Origin: Altibacter sp. HG106
GTDB lineage: Bacteria; Bacteroidota; Bacteroidia; Flavobacteriales; Flavobacteriaceae
Length of the DNA stretch: 64,000 nt
Direction of reading: 5' to 3'
NCBI RefSeq assembly: GCF_028561755.1
Contig: NZ_JAQQTD010000003.1
Location: 310,001 to 374,000, forward strand
The notes below the pieces were generated by a model. That model saw nothing but the letters and a program-made list of their open reading frames with translations, was not told the DNA's origin and searched no databases. Numbering within the stretch: position 1 is the first letter of the stretch; each line of letters opens with the position of its first letter. Of this stretch, positions 19,001 through 26,906 are shown in pieces. Position numbers and translations under genes: made by a program.

Positions 19001-19373
19001 AAACGAATTAAAAAACGAGACCGAACTGCTAAAATTCAATGAAGAACTTCGGGATCGTTTCGGGGAACTTCCAAAGGAAGTGGAAGACTTATTGGACAGT
19101 TTGCGTATAAAATGGCTCGCCATCGAGATGGGATTGGAACGTGTGGTCATGAAAAAAGGGAAATTTATTGGCTATTTTATAAGCGATCAACAAAGCGACT
19201 TTTATCAGGGTCCTGCCTTCGGAAAACTGCTTCAGTATGTGCAACAAAACCCGCGCAAAGTACAGCTCAAAGAAAAACAGACACGCAACGGTTTGCGACT
19301 GCTGCTTCGGTTTGAGAATGCTAAAAATGTACCTTCCGTTTTAAAGCAACTTACTGAAATCATGTCTAAGTAG
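16029..19373 (+). CDS. mfd: Transcription-repair coupling factor Mfd
   Basis: Mfd displaces stalled RNA polymerase and recruits UvrA. From ATG 16029 (MSKTFVSSLYS) the protein has 1114 residues: an N-terminal UvrB-like module, a CarD-type RNA-polymerase-interacting domain (NLEVGDYVTHIDHGIGKFGG), a RecG-like SF2 translocase with Walker A GDVGFGKT and DEEQKFGV, the GRVGRS motif VI, and a C-terminal TRCF domain. A frame-open ATG at 16008 exists, but it precedes the -7 element and the family start fits 16029. Confidence 0.95.
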   Translation: MSKTFVSSLYSAAPQLEMLRNAIAQSQENTRLSGLVGSSLSIVLSEAFKQTDAPFLLVLNDKEEAAYYLNDLEHMLNEQDVLFYPGSYRRPYQIEETDNANVLLRSEVLNRINSRKKPAFIVTYPEALFEKVVTRKELERHTLKMKVGEEVTVDFVNEVLFEYQFKRTDFVTEPGEFSVRGGILDVFSFSNDEPYRIEFFGDEVESIRTFDVETQLSLEPLKRISIMPNVENKQMEEKRESFFSYIASKTTVFVKNEELLSSSIDRLFEKATTAFNELKGEVKQSEPSELFCTSSVLREQLASFCTIHLETQASEKSIAFHTQPQPAFNKQFQLLIENLNEKAEEGYTNYIFCSSESQAKRFHDIFDDVEQQVTQYETVVFPLYRGFVDTDQKWVCYTDHQIFERYHKFQLKNGYAKKQAITLKELTNLEVGDYVTHIDHGIGKFGGLQKIEVEGNMQEAIKLIYGERDILYLSIHSLHKISKYNGKDGVAPKIYKLGSAAWKKLKQKTKKRVKEIAFNLIELYAKRRLEKGFQYKPDSYLQHELESSFIYEDTPDQVTATEDVKRDMEGEQPMDRLVCGDVGFGKTEIAIRAAFKAVDNGKQVAVLVPTTILAFQHFKTFSERLADMPVTVDYMNRFRSTKERKSILEGLQSGALDIVIGTHQLVGKNVTFKDLGLLIIDEEQKFGVAVKDKLKTIKENVDTLTLTATPIPRTLQFSLMAARDLSVITTPPPNRYPVETQVIRFSEETIRDAIQYEISRGGQVFFVHNRIENIKEVAGMIQRLVPDAKIGIGHGQMEGKKLEQLMLRFMNNEFDVLVSTTIIESGLDVPNANTIFINNANNFGLSDLHQMRGRVGRSNKKAFCYFITPPYSAMTEEARKRITALEQFSELGSGFNIAMKDLEIRGAGDLLGGEQSGFINEIGFETYQKILAEAIDELKEKEFKDLYEETDKNFKNRSFIKEVTIDTDFELLFPDDYVNNITERLNLYTKLNELKNETELLKFNEELRDRFGELPKEVEDLLDSLRIKWLAIEMGLERVVMKKGKFIGYFISDQQSDFYQGPAFGKLLQYVQQNPRKVQLKEKQTRNGLRLLLRFENAKNVPSVLKQLTEIMSK

Positions 19374-19518
19374 CGGTAATTGTACCTTTATCCCCAACTG
19401 CTGTATCACCCGCTTCAAAAGCTCCTTTTTCTGCTGAATTTGTATTGGCAACCGTGAGAATCTTCTTTATTTTTAAAGCTTTGGTACGGGGCGTTTCCTT
19501 CAGAAGCAAGAAACCCAA
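19366..19518 (-). CDS. Possible 50-residue small protein, unknown
   Basis: On the minus strand a frame opens after a stop and runs from TTG 19518 to TAG 19366. It encodes a lysine-rich N-terminal part (KETPRTKALKIKKIL) and a polar Gly/Thr-rich tail ending in GDKGTITAT. The composition looks more protein-like than the other frames, but there is no ATG and no family I recognise. It overlaps the last 8 bases of mfd. It could be a small protein or the 3' remnant of a lost gene. Confidence 0.3.
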   Translation of the reverse strand: MGFLLLKETPRTKALKIKKILTVANTNSAEKGAFEAGDTAVGDKGTITAT

Positions 19519-19563
19519 GCCGGAGAAACAATATCAACAAGAAGCCCGAAACCCACTGTCATT

Positions 19564-19599
19564 ACTGAAATGTCGGGGAAATGTCGGGTCAATTTCAGT
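19564..19599. promoter_or_regulatory. Operator-like site: tandem 11-mers inside an inverted repeat
   Basis: Two perfect adjacent copies of GAAATGTCGGG (19567-19577 and 19578-19588), one helical turn apart, are enclosed by the inverted repeat ACTGAAAT (19564-19571) and ATTTCAGT (19592-19599). The site ends 20 bases before the XRE regulator ATG, so autoregulation is a natural hypothesis. Confidence 0.6.
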
Positions 19600-19619
19600 C
19601 TAAATAATTGTCAAAACGC

Positions 19620-20486
19620 ATGAGCGGCCATAACATTGCATCAAATCATAGAAACAACGCCATGCAACAGCCAACCCTCGGACAGCGAATTTTAGCCCTG
19701 AGACAAGAAAAGGGCCTCACCCAGGAAGAATTGGTCGCACAATGTAACATTAGTGTGCGTACCATACAGCGAATTGAAGCCGGAGAAGTAACACCGCGAT
19801 CCTATACCGTAAAGACTATTTTATCGGTCTTAGGAGAAGATTACGAAAGTTTTGCGGAGAGTAACATGGAAAGCGGTCTCAAAAAAGCCTTCTTCCTTAA
19901 GATCGATGACGACAAACACGCTACATTTCTCACCCGAAACTTGAAAATTGCCTGGATCTCGGGTATTGTATATCTTATCTTAGGTTTTGTTGAGCTTCCG
20001 GCGGATACCTCTAGAATACTTGGCGAGGGAGCCTTATTTCCAAACTTCGTGTACATCCTAATTAAAGTTTGTGTGTTGGCATCTATTATAGTGTTTCTAC
20101 GAGGATTTATATTGACCGGAAATATCCTACAAAACTATCTTCTGAAGATTGTGGTTTTTATACTTCTGGCCTTCCACACAGCCTATTATGCGCTCGATAT
20201 CGCCTCTCTTTATATTCCCGCTCTCACTCATGAAGCGATCCTTATGATAGAGTCCGTTTCAATCGGAATCGTTGGAATACTTATGGGCATCGCCGTGTTA
20301 CGCCTGCATAAGATCTTAGGAACTACTGCTACCCTAACCGGAATTTTTGAAATACTCACCTACGCATGTTTCGCACTGGTTTTCACCGCGATAGCCGGGG
20401 CCGTTTTATTGATTCCGACACTCATATTAGAGATCATCTTGCTCTATAAAGTCGCCGACTTAGTGCAGCAAAAGATGCATTCCTAA
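19620..20486 (+). CDS. XRE-type HTH regulator with C-terminal membrane domain
   Basis: A Cro/C1-type helix-turn-helix (LGQRILALRQEKGLTQEELV, then NISVRTIQRIEAGEVTPR) occupies roughly residues 20-72. It is followed by about six hydrophobic segments between residues 100 and 280, giving a DNA-binding protein tethered to the inner membrane. I chose ATG 19620; a TTG at 19608 and an ATG at 19662 (MQQPTLGQR) are alternatives. It lies 31 bases before a secreted Ntn hydrolase gene, likely one transcript, and directly follows the structured operator-like site. The membrane part may sense an envelope signal; that is inference. Confidence 0.8.
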   Translation: MSGHNIASNHRNNAMQQPTLGQRILALRQEKGLTQEELVAQCNISVRTIQRIEAGEVTPRSYTVKTILSVLGEDYESFAESNMESGLKKAFFLKIDDDKHATFLTRNLKIAWISGIVYLILGFVELPADTSRILGEGALFPNFVYILIKVCVLASIIVFLRGFILTGNILQNYLLKIVVFILLAFHTAYYALDIASLYIPALTHEAILMIESVSIGIVGILMGIAVLRLHKILGTTATLTGIFEILTYACFALVFTAIAGAVLLIPTLILEIILLYKVADLVQQKMHS

Positions 20487-20517
20487 CCCATTATTCACAA
20501 CCTTAAATTCGTTTATC

Positions 20518-21675
20518 ATGAAACCATTTCCCTATGGCATTACACTGTATTGCCTAAGTTTGACCTTCCTTTTATTTCTAATTCCAAACACCTTTGCCTG
20601 TACGATCGTAAGTGCCATCGCTCACAATGGTGAAGTTTGGAACGCCAACAATGAAGACGGCCCATTTGGGGTAGCTAATTTTTTAAACGTATATCCAAAA
20701 TCTCCTCAAAATGAGTACGGATATTACACACTTAGCTATTTTTCACCGCGCTTCGGACAAACAGGTAGCATTCAAGGGGGAACGAACGAAGCGGGATTAA
20801 CATTCGATTTTAATGCCATTGATGCTGTTAATACTTCGGAAGTGAGTTCTAAAAAACCCTTTCCCAAAGGAGATAATGCGATCTTAGTACATCTGTTAGG
20901 AACGATGAGCTCTGTAGAGGAAGTGATTGCTTTTTTTGAAACCTACTGGTTCGAAAACGGATTTACCGGTGCACAAATGCACGTGGCCGATGCCCAGGGA
21001 AACTTTGCGATAATTAGTCCGTCCGGCATTGAAAAGGCAGCAACAGGGCAGCCATTAGTGTCTACGAATTTCGATCGCTGCGGAAAAGAGGACGGTAGTT
21101 CTTGTTGGAGGTATCCTATCGCACAATCCATGCTTGAGCAACAAGATGTTAGCTTTGAAGCCATGGAAGAAATCCTAAAGAAAACGGCTCAGAAAAATGG
21201 AGCCACCATGTATTCGAACATTCAAAATTTAACTACGGGACAGCTTTGGTTCTTTTCGAAGCATGACGAAGGGAATTTGGTAACGACTACCATGAAAGCG
21301 CTTTTAGAAAATGGACAACAATCCTACAGTTTTAGTGACCTGGACGCCATCCATGCGCCTCAAGAAACGACTCCATTTCAGGAACCTTCACCCGTTTCCT
21401 TGTCAAAAGAAGCACAGCAGAAATTTGAAGGAAGCTATAATAATTGGTACTTCGGAAGTATTACCGTCAAGCTTCAGGAGGCAGGGTTAACGGTACGATT
21501 TCCAGACGGTTTTGAAACGGTATTGACCCCCTATGAGGCCGATAGGTTTTTTATCCCGAATGAGGGCGTAACCCTAACATTTGGGAATGATGCCAGTCGC
21601 GACAAAAAAACACTGTCTCTTTCAGAAGACGGATTTTGGTCGTTTACTGCATGGCAGAAAGACCCGAACCACTAG
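20518..21675 (+). CDS. Secreted linear amide C-N hydrolase (Ntn, choloylglycine hydrolase/acylase-like)
   Basis: A signal peptide (about residues 1-27) ends at FACTIVSAIAHNGEVWNANNE. Cleavage would expose Cys28 as the N-terminal nucleophile, the hallmark of the Ntn hydrolase class that includes penicillin V acylase and bile salt hydrolase. The NANNED motif follows, as usual. Length is 385. A C-terminal 90-residue tail (KEAQQKFEGSYNN onward) is beta-rich and unassigned. Substrates may be N-acyl amides such as aminolipids or signalling amides. It is probably controlled by the XRE membrane regulator just upstream. Confidence 0.82.
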   Translation: MKPFPYGITLYCLSLTFLLFLIPNTFACTIVSAIAHNGEVWNANNEDGPFGVANFLNVYPKSPQNEYGYYTLSYFSPRFGQTGSIQGGTNEAGLTFDFNAIDAVNTSEVSSKKPFPKGDNAILVHLLGTMSSVEEVIAFFETYWFENGFTGAQMHVADAQGNFAIISPSGIEKAATGQPLVSTNFDRCGKEDGSSCWRYPIAQSMLEQQDVSFEAMEEILKKTAQKNGATMYSNIQNLTTGQLWFFSKHDEGNLVTTTMKALLENGQQSYSFSDLDAIHAPQETTPFQEPSPVSLSKEAQQKFEGSYNNWYFGSITVKLQEAGLTVRFPDGFETVLTPYEADRFFIPNEGVTLTFGNDASRDKKTLSLSEDGFWSFTAWQKDPNH

Positions 21676-21677
21676 TC

Positions 21678-22037
21678 TCAAAAATGATAAAACGCATCCT
21701 TATAGTGCGTAAGCTCTTCTTGTTGCTTGTTTTTGATGATCGCAATAATATCGAAGCGAACATTTACATCAAGCTGATTTGAGATCACGTACTCGTTCGC
21801 TGCCTTCACCAACAACTTAATTTTTGAGGCCGTGACAAATTCTTGTGGATTCCCGAAATACGCACTGTTTCGGGTTTTCACTTCAACAACAACCAGTGTT
21901 TGCTCCCTACGCGCTATGATATCAATCTCTGCTTTCTGAAACCTAAAATTGCGTTCAAGGACTTCGTAACCGTTTTGCTCAAAATAGGCCACCGCAAAAG
22001 CTTCGCCCCAACGTCCTAGTTCGTTGTGATATGCCAA
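21678..22037 (-). CDS. yraN: YraN family endonuclease-like protein
   Basis: The 119-residue protein has the YraN pattern: LGRWGEAFAVAYFEQNGYEVLERNFR, then AEIDIIARREQTLVVVEVKTR, a PD-(D/E)xK nuclease-like core with Asp, Glu and Lys in EID and VEVK. The cellular role of the family is unsettled; a Holliday-junction-resolvase-like fold is known. It is convergent with the Ntn hydrolase gene (2-base gap) and divergent from the AT-rich island. Confidence 0.9.
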   Translation of the reverse strand: MAYHNELGRWGEAFAVAYFEQNGYEVLERNFRFQKAEIDIIARREQTLVVVEVKTRNSAYFGNPQEFVTASKIKLLVKAANEYVISNQLDVNVRFDIIAIIKNKQQEELTHYKDAFYHF

Positions 22038-22053
22038 TTTTTATCTTATTTGT

Positions 22054-22091
22054 TGGAATATTTCCATTTTATTGGAGTATTTCCTTTTTAT
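22054..22091. repeat. Imperfect 19-bp tandem repeat upstream of the AT-rich gene pair
   Basis: Two adjacent 19-mers, TTGGAATATTTCCATTTTA and TTGGAGTATTTCCTTTTTA, match at 17 of 19 positions; each contains a near-palindrome GGAATATTTCC. A related TATATTTCCAAC occurs at about 22135, close to the first gene. It could be an operator for the following gene pair. Confidence 0.55.
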
Positions 22092-22164
22092 TGTTATATT
22101 TATCGACGAGTCAATGAAAAATACTTAAAAGCGTTATATTTCCAACATATTTAATTTAAATAAT

Positions 22165-23124
22165 ATGGAAAATCGAAAGTTGGAAATCTATTCCTTTTAT
22201 CTGCATGAGAAAAGAAAAATAAACAATAAGATAGCTCCTGATGATATTTTTGGGAAAGATCTATTTGAAGAACTTCGAGACAAGCTTATAGGATATATTG
22301 ATACATTTCCGCCATCTAGATTGGATGATAAGACATCAAGAGTAGCGAAAAATAAATCGGGAGATACTCTTTATTTTTACGATAGCCAGAAAAGATATAT
22401 ATATGGGAAATTAAGCATTGGAGATGACAATAAAAAAGAGCAACCAGTAGTGATGGCAGATAAAGACAAAGCAGAATTATACACAAAGCAAAAGGGTCAC
22501 GCAGTGGAAAGACCTTTTTTCTTCATGATAATTTTACCGGAGAACCTGAATTCTGGTTTTATTATATTGGAAAGAGAAGGCAGACATGCGATTAAAACCG
22601 ATTTCTCACGAATTCTAAAGGATTTTATTTTTAAAAATTTTGCTAACTTAAATGTAAGGTTCAAAAATTTCATAGAGCAGGATATAATTAAAGAATGGAT
22701 GAGAACTGGAGAGGTTAAGGAAATCGTTTTTACAAGAAAACAGATTGATAATGATAAAGCAGAAAATTATCTAGGAACTCATCAAGTAGATGGCAAGTAT
22801 GATTTGAGATTGAGCTTAATTCCTAAAGAACGTACCATGATACCTCAGTTCACGAGGCAAAAGTTAATAAGGCGAATTGAGAATTACTCAGGCTTTTTTG
22901 AATCTGATGAAGTGTCTGAACTTGGATTAGACGAAAAAACAGATATTAAGGTTATTTTGGATTATAACAATAATACTAGAACCATAGATTTGAGCGATAC
23001 TGGAAAGGTTAGGCCCTATTATCACGTAACTGTTGCTATTGATGCTTTCGGATTTTCAGAATTAGATTCTATCAAAAACGAAGCTATCAATCTGATAAAT
23101 TCATTTAATTTAGGAATACTATGA
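22165..23124 (+). CDS. Unknown 319-residue soluble protein of an AT-rich two-gene island
   Basis: I do not recognise this protein. It is charged, without a signal peptide or membrane helix. Visible segments are a central hydrophobic strand pair PFFFMIILPE..SGFIILERE (about 112-135), a DFSRILKDFIFKNF helix, a second mixed alpha/beta part (DLRLSLIPKERTMIPQF), and a C-terminal YYHVTVAIDAFGFSEL segment. Base composition is far more AT-rich than the neighbours and Arg is often AGA, suggesting acquisition by transfer. It ends 4 bases before a four-helix membrane protein gene. The soluble-plus-membrane pairing resembles some phage defence pairs in layout only. Confidence 0.75.
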   Translation: MENRKLEIYSFYLHEKRKINNKIAPDDIFGKDLFEELRDKLIGYIDTFPPSRLDDKTSRVAKNKSGDTLYFYDSQKRYIYGKLSIGDDNKKEQPVVMADKDKAELYTKQKGHAVERPFFFMIILPENLNSGFIILEREGRHAIKTDFSRILKDFIFKNFANLNVRFKNFIEQDIIKEWMRTGEVKEIVFTRKQIDNDKAENYLGTHQVDGKYDLRLSLIPKERTMIPQFTRQKLIRRIENYSGFFESDEVSELGLDEKTDIKVILDYNNNTRTIDLSDTGKVRPYYHVTVAIDAFGFSELDSIKNEAINLINSFNLGIL

Positions 23125-23128
23125 TTCA

Positions 23129-23692
23129 ATGAAACTCTACTCAAAATTAAATATAAGTGAAGTTTTCTCGAAACACTTGAAAACTTTTTATGGAAGAAAA
23201 AATCAAATTACTCCTAAAGACAAGTTTGAGTGGGTTGTTCTACCATTAATTATTTCAATTTTACTTGCACTTTGGCACGCACCTAGTCAAAATACGATTG
23301 ATAATTTGGCCATATGTTTATCGATATTAATCGGACTATTGTTAAATCTTTTAGTATTAATATTATCAAGTGCTAATGATAAGAATCTCAAATTATCAGA
23401 AAAAAATAAGGATACGAGATTATATTTAATAGAAGAAACTTTCTCTAATATTTCATTTGCGATTATTTTGAATATTGCCGCTTTGTTATTATTGTTCATA
23501 TTCAGTATAGAACCTAATCCAAAATTGATTAACTTAATCGATATCGAACTTTATGGAAAAATCTATGAAATTCTGGTGTTTATTAAGTCTTTTCTTATCT
23601 ATTTTCTGAGCGTTGAAATTTTTCTTCATTTATTTATGATTCTAAAACGTATCAACGTGATTTTCTCAAATGACTTAAAAATGATGAGATAA
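23129..23692 (+). CDS. Unknown four-helix membrane protein paired with the upstream gene
   Basis: The protein has 187 residues. Hydrophobic segments by eye: VVLPLIISILLALW (about 31-44), CLSILIGLLLNLLVLIL (62-78), FAIILNIAALLLLFIFSI (112-129), and IKSFLIYFLSVEIFLHLFMIL (150-170), with a charged loop between the second and third. The N-terminal 25 residues and last 10 are polar. It shares the AT-rich composition of the gene 4 bases upstream, so the two are probably one operon and one transferred unit. A toxin-like effector role is possible but not shown by sequence. Confidence 0.7.
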   Translation: MKLYSKLNISEVFSKHLKTFYGRKNQITPKDKFEWVVLPLIISILLALWHAPSQNTIDNLAICLSILIGLLLNLLVLILSSANDKNLKLSEKNKDTRLYLIEETFSNISFAIILNIAALLLLFIFSIEPNPKLINLIDIELYGKIYEILVFIKSFLIYFLSVEIFLHLFMILKRINVIFSNDLKMMR

Positions 23693-23700
23693 TTTATAAA

Positions 23701-24600
23701 CTAAAATTCGACCGTGACCAAAGACGGTGTTACTGTGAGTGTTGCTTGTCGGCCCAATATTAAAGCGCGATTATCGTCTACGTGTCCGGCGGGTACATCA
23801 AAGATCACTGGAAAATCATACTCTTTCACTGTATCGAGCACAATTTCCTTGGCGGTCTTTCCGAAAGGAACTCGATTGTCGTGCATTTTGGTCATTCCTC
23901 CAACCAACAAGGCTTGAATTCCATCGAACATTCGATTTCGTTTTAGGTTTTGCATCATGCGATCGATGTGGTAGAGGTATTCGTCCAGATCTTCAATGAA
24001 CAAGATCTTACCTTCGGTGTTTATGGCTGAATCACTTCCGCAGAGGGAATAGAGAATAGAAAGGTTTCCCCCAACTAGCTGCCCTACCGCCGAAGCATTT
24101 TGTGCACTCTTTGCGTCGGTATTCTCAAACTGCAAGCGATATGGGTCTCCAAACAATACGGTTTTTGCCGTTTGTCGACTGGCTTCGCTCTTATTCTCCA
24201 TGTACTCTCCCATTTGAGCATGAAGCGTTTCTATTGCGAAATTATGCACATGAGAATGTAAGACCGTGGCATCGCTATATCCAATTATCCATTTTGGGTT
24301 TCTTCGGAAGGCTTCAAAGTTGATCCCATCGATGATACGAACTGTTCCATAGCCTCCTTTGGCACACCAAATAGCTTTGATCTCGTGTGTATCTAACATC
24401 TGCTGCAAATCCTTACGACGTAAGGTATCGCTTCCGGCGTATTGATGGTCTTCGGCATTGATTGTTTTCCCTAACACCGGCTGCAACCCCCAGGATTCCA
24501 ACAAATCCAAAAACGGCACTAACCGGGCAGAGCTTATTTTTCGAGCGGTCGAGACGATACCCACGGCATCTCCTTTTTTTAAAAAGGGTGGAGTGATCAT
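23701..24600 (-). CDS. ldcA: LD-carboxypeptidase (peptidase S66)
   Basis: The enzyme trims the terminal D-Ala of murein tetrapeptides during peptidoglycan recycling. The Ser-Glu-His triad is visible: Ser109 in GYSD, Glu203 in LFIEDLDE and His273 in PAGHVDDN. Length 299 is normal. It lacks a signal peptide, fitting the cytoplasmic LdcA type. It is convergent with the AT-rich pair, with only 8 bases between stops. Confidence 0.92.
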   Translation of the reverse strand: MITPPFLKKGDAVGIVSTARKISSARLVPFLDLLESWGLQPVLGKTINAEDHQYAGSDTLRRKDLQQMLDTHEIKAIWCAKGGYGTVRIIDGINFEAFRRNPKWIIGYSDATVLHSHVHNFAIETLHAQMGEYMENKSEASRQTAKTVLFGDPYRLQFENTDAKSAQNASAVGQLVGGNLSILYSLCGSDSAINTEGKILFIEDLDEYLYHIDRMMQNLKRNRMFDGIQALLVGGMTKMHDNRVPFGKTAKEIVLDTVKEYDFPVIFDVPAGHVDDNRALILGRQATLTVTPSLVTVEF

Positions 24601-24810
24601 AGGAGAAAGAATTCGTTTGAAAATAATAGGCTCATAGTAAGCTTGAAAAAATTGCGTTTCGAATTATATCTTGTTACGTACATTGGGCTCAATAGCTGCG
24701 GTTCCTTTCGAGAAGGATACCCCAAGCGTGAAACATCCTGAAAATTATAGAACAAGATAAAAAGGATTCGGAAGCCGTGCTAGTTTTCTAACAGTTTCTT
24801 TGCAAAATAC

Positions 24811-24818
24811 TACCTTTG
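24811..24818 (+). promoter_or_regulatory. Perfect TAnnTTTG element of metG
   Basis: TACCTTTG ends 17 bases before ATG 24836. It lies inside a frame that could be read as an N-terminal extension of MetG from TTG 24800, which argues for the later start. Confidence 0.6.
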
Positions 24819-24835
24819 CGCTTTACACCTTATCT

Positions 24836-26905
24836 ATGAAGCAACCCAAACGATTTACGATTACCGCGGCCCTCCCGTACACCAATGGACCCGTTCATAT
24901 CGGACATCTGGCAGGGGTATATGTGCCTGCCGATATTTTTGCACGATACCAACGAATGCAAGGCGCTGATGTCGCCTTCATCTGCGGAAGCGACGAACAC
25001 GGCGTGGCCATCCCTATGCGCGCCAAGAAAGAAGGTGTGAGTCCGCAACAGATCATCGACAAATACCACGGAATCATTAAGCAATCGTTTGCCGACTTCG
25101 GGATCACCTTCGATAATTACTCCCGAACCTCAGCACCCATACATCACGAAACAGCTTCACAGTTTTTCACCACCTTGTACGACAAAGGCGACTTTGAAGA
25201 AAAGGTGACCGAACAATTATACGACGAAGAAGCCAAACAATTTTTAGCAGATCGGTTTGTCGTAGGTACCTGTCCGAAATGCGGGTACTACGAAAGCTAT
25301 GGTGATCAATGTGAAAACTGCGGCACCTCTCATAACGCAACCGACCTCATCAACCCTAAAAGCACCTTGTCTGGAACTCCTCCGGTGCTGAAGGAAACCA
25401 AACATTGGTTTCTTCCCTTAGACCGCTACGAAGATTTTTTGAAAGAATGGATAATCAAGGGACATGAAACCGATTGGAAATCGAATGTGTACGGACAATG
25501 CAAAAGCTGGATTGATGACGGCCTTAGACCGCGTGCCGTAACCCGTGATCTTGATTGGGGCATTCCGGTACCGGTAACAGGGGCCGAAGGCAAAGTATTA
25601 TACGTCTGGTTTGATGCGCCCATAGGATACATTTCTTCTACTAAAGAATGGGCTAATCGCACCGGCAAAGACTGGAAGCCGTATTGGAAGGATGAGAACA
25701 CCACATTGCTTCACTTTATTGGGAAAGACAATATCGTCTTTCACTGTATCATCTTTCCAAGTATGCTGAAAGCGGAAGGCAGTTACATCTTGCCTGATAA
25801 TGTTCCTGCGAACGAATTTCTCAATTTGGAAGGCGCTAAAATTTCTACGAGTAAAAACTGGGCCGTTTGGTTGCACGAATACCTTGAAGAATTTCCGAAC
25901 CAACAAGATGTTCTGCGGTATGTGCTTACCGCCAACGCCCCTGAAACCAAGGATAACGATTTTACCTGGGCCGATTTTCAGGCGCGCAACAATAACGAAT
26001 TGGTGGCGATCTTCGGAAACTTTATTAATCGAGTGACGGTATTAACGCATAAATATTATAACGGAACCGTTCCGAAGCCCTCTGATTTTACCGAAGTAGA
26101 TATTCAAGCCCTCAAAGAAATGCGTGCCTATCCGGAAGTGATCGCCAGTTCGATAGAGCGCTATCGCTTTCGTGAAGCGCAAATGCGCTTGATGGATTTG
26201 GCCCGTCTCGGAAATAAATATTTAGCGGAAGAAGAACCCTGGAAGACCATCAAGGTAGATGGAGACCGAACCCAAACCATTATGTATGTAGCGCTTCAGA
26301 TGAGTGCCGCGCTGGCCGTGTTAAGCGAACCCTTTTTACCATTTACTTCAGAAAAGCTGAAGCAACAATTACAATTAGACCAACAAAATGGCAATAAACT
26401 CACGTGGAACCAAGTTTCCGAAGATATTGCCCTACTGCCTGAAGGACATCCCATAGGAGACAATCAATTATTGTTTAGCAAGATTGAAGACGAACAGATC
26501 ACCGCACAATTAGAGAAATTGCAATCCAGTAAAGAAGCAAATAAAATGACCTCTTCAAATGTTACCCCTCAAAAAGAAACCATTTCTTTTGACGATTTTA
26601 CCCAATTAGACCTGCGGGTTGGCACCATTTTGGAAGCTGAAAAAATGCCGAAAACGAAAAAACTATTGGTTCTTAAGGTAGATACCGGTATCGATGTTCG
26701 CACCATTGTTTCGGGTATCGCGGAAAGTTTTGCTCCTGAAGATATAATCGGAAAACAAGTCACGGTTTTAGTCAATCTCGCGCCACGTAAATTGCGGGGT
26801 GTTGAGAGTCAAGGGATGATCTTGATGACAGAAACGGAAGAAGGACACCTGGTGTTCGTGAATCCCGACCAAAAAGATCTTTTTAACGGGGCAACCATTA
26901 ATTAA
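24836..26905 (+). CDS. metG: Methionyl-tRNA synthetase with C-terminal tRNA-binding domain
   Basis: A class I synthetase that charges methionine onto tRNA. HIGH is at residues 21-24 and the KMSKS-equivalent is KISTSK. The zinc-knuckle cysteines are in [18 protein letters not shown]. The C-terminal 110 residues ([20 protein letters not shown] onward) form the EMAP-II/Trbp111-like tRNA-binding and dimerisation domain. The ATG at 24836 (MKQPKRFTI) fits the family start and lies downstream of the promoter. Length is 689. Confidence 0.96.
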   Translation: MKQPKRFTITAALPYTNGPVHIGHLAGVYVPADIFARYQRMQGADVAFICGSDEHGVAIPMRAKKEGVSPQQIIDKYHGIIKQSFADFGITFDNYSRTSAPIHHETASQFFTTLYDKGDFEEKVTEQLYDEEAKQFLADRFVVGTCPKCGYYESYGDQCENCGTSHNATDLINPKSTLSGTPPVLKETKHWFLPLDRYEDFLKEWIIKGHETDWKSNVYGQCKSWIDDGLRPRAVTRDLDWGIPVPVTGAEGKVLYVWFDAPIGYISSTKEWANRTGKDWKPYWKDENTTLLHFIGKDNIVFHCIIFPSMLKAEGSYILPDNVPANEFLNLEGAKISTSKNWAVWLHEYLEEFPNQQDVLRYVLTANAPETKDNDFTWADFQARNNNELVAIFGNFINRVTVLTHKYYNGTVPKPSDFTEVDIQALKEMRAYPEVIASSIERYRFREAQMRLMDLARLGNKYLAEEEPWKTIKVDGDRTQTIMYVALQMSAALAVLSEPFLPFTSEKLKQQLQLDQQNGNKLTWNQVSEDIALLPEGHPIGDNQLLFSKIEDEQITAQLEKLQSSKEANKMTSSNVTPQKETISFDDFTQLDLRVGTILEAEKMPKTKKLLVLKVDTGIDVRTIVSGIAESFAPEDIIGKQVTVLVNLAPRKLRGVESQGMILMTETEEGHLVFVNPDQKDLFNGATIN

Positions 26906-26906
26906 T

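Noticed and set aside
22165-23692. Naming the AT-rich pair as Kiwa (KwaA/KwaB)
   Set aside because: Only gene sizes and helix count agree; gene order is reversed and I cannot align the sequences to the Kiwa families.
24643-24741. Short plus-strand frame (TTG start, 32 residues, LNSCGSF near the end) in the ldcA-metG gap, with a second frame after it that might be a frameshifted continuation
   Set aside because: Too short, no ATG, and the two frames do not join into a recognisable protein; left as plain intergenic sequence of 235 bases.
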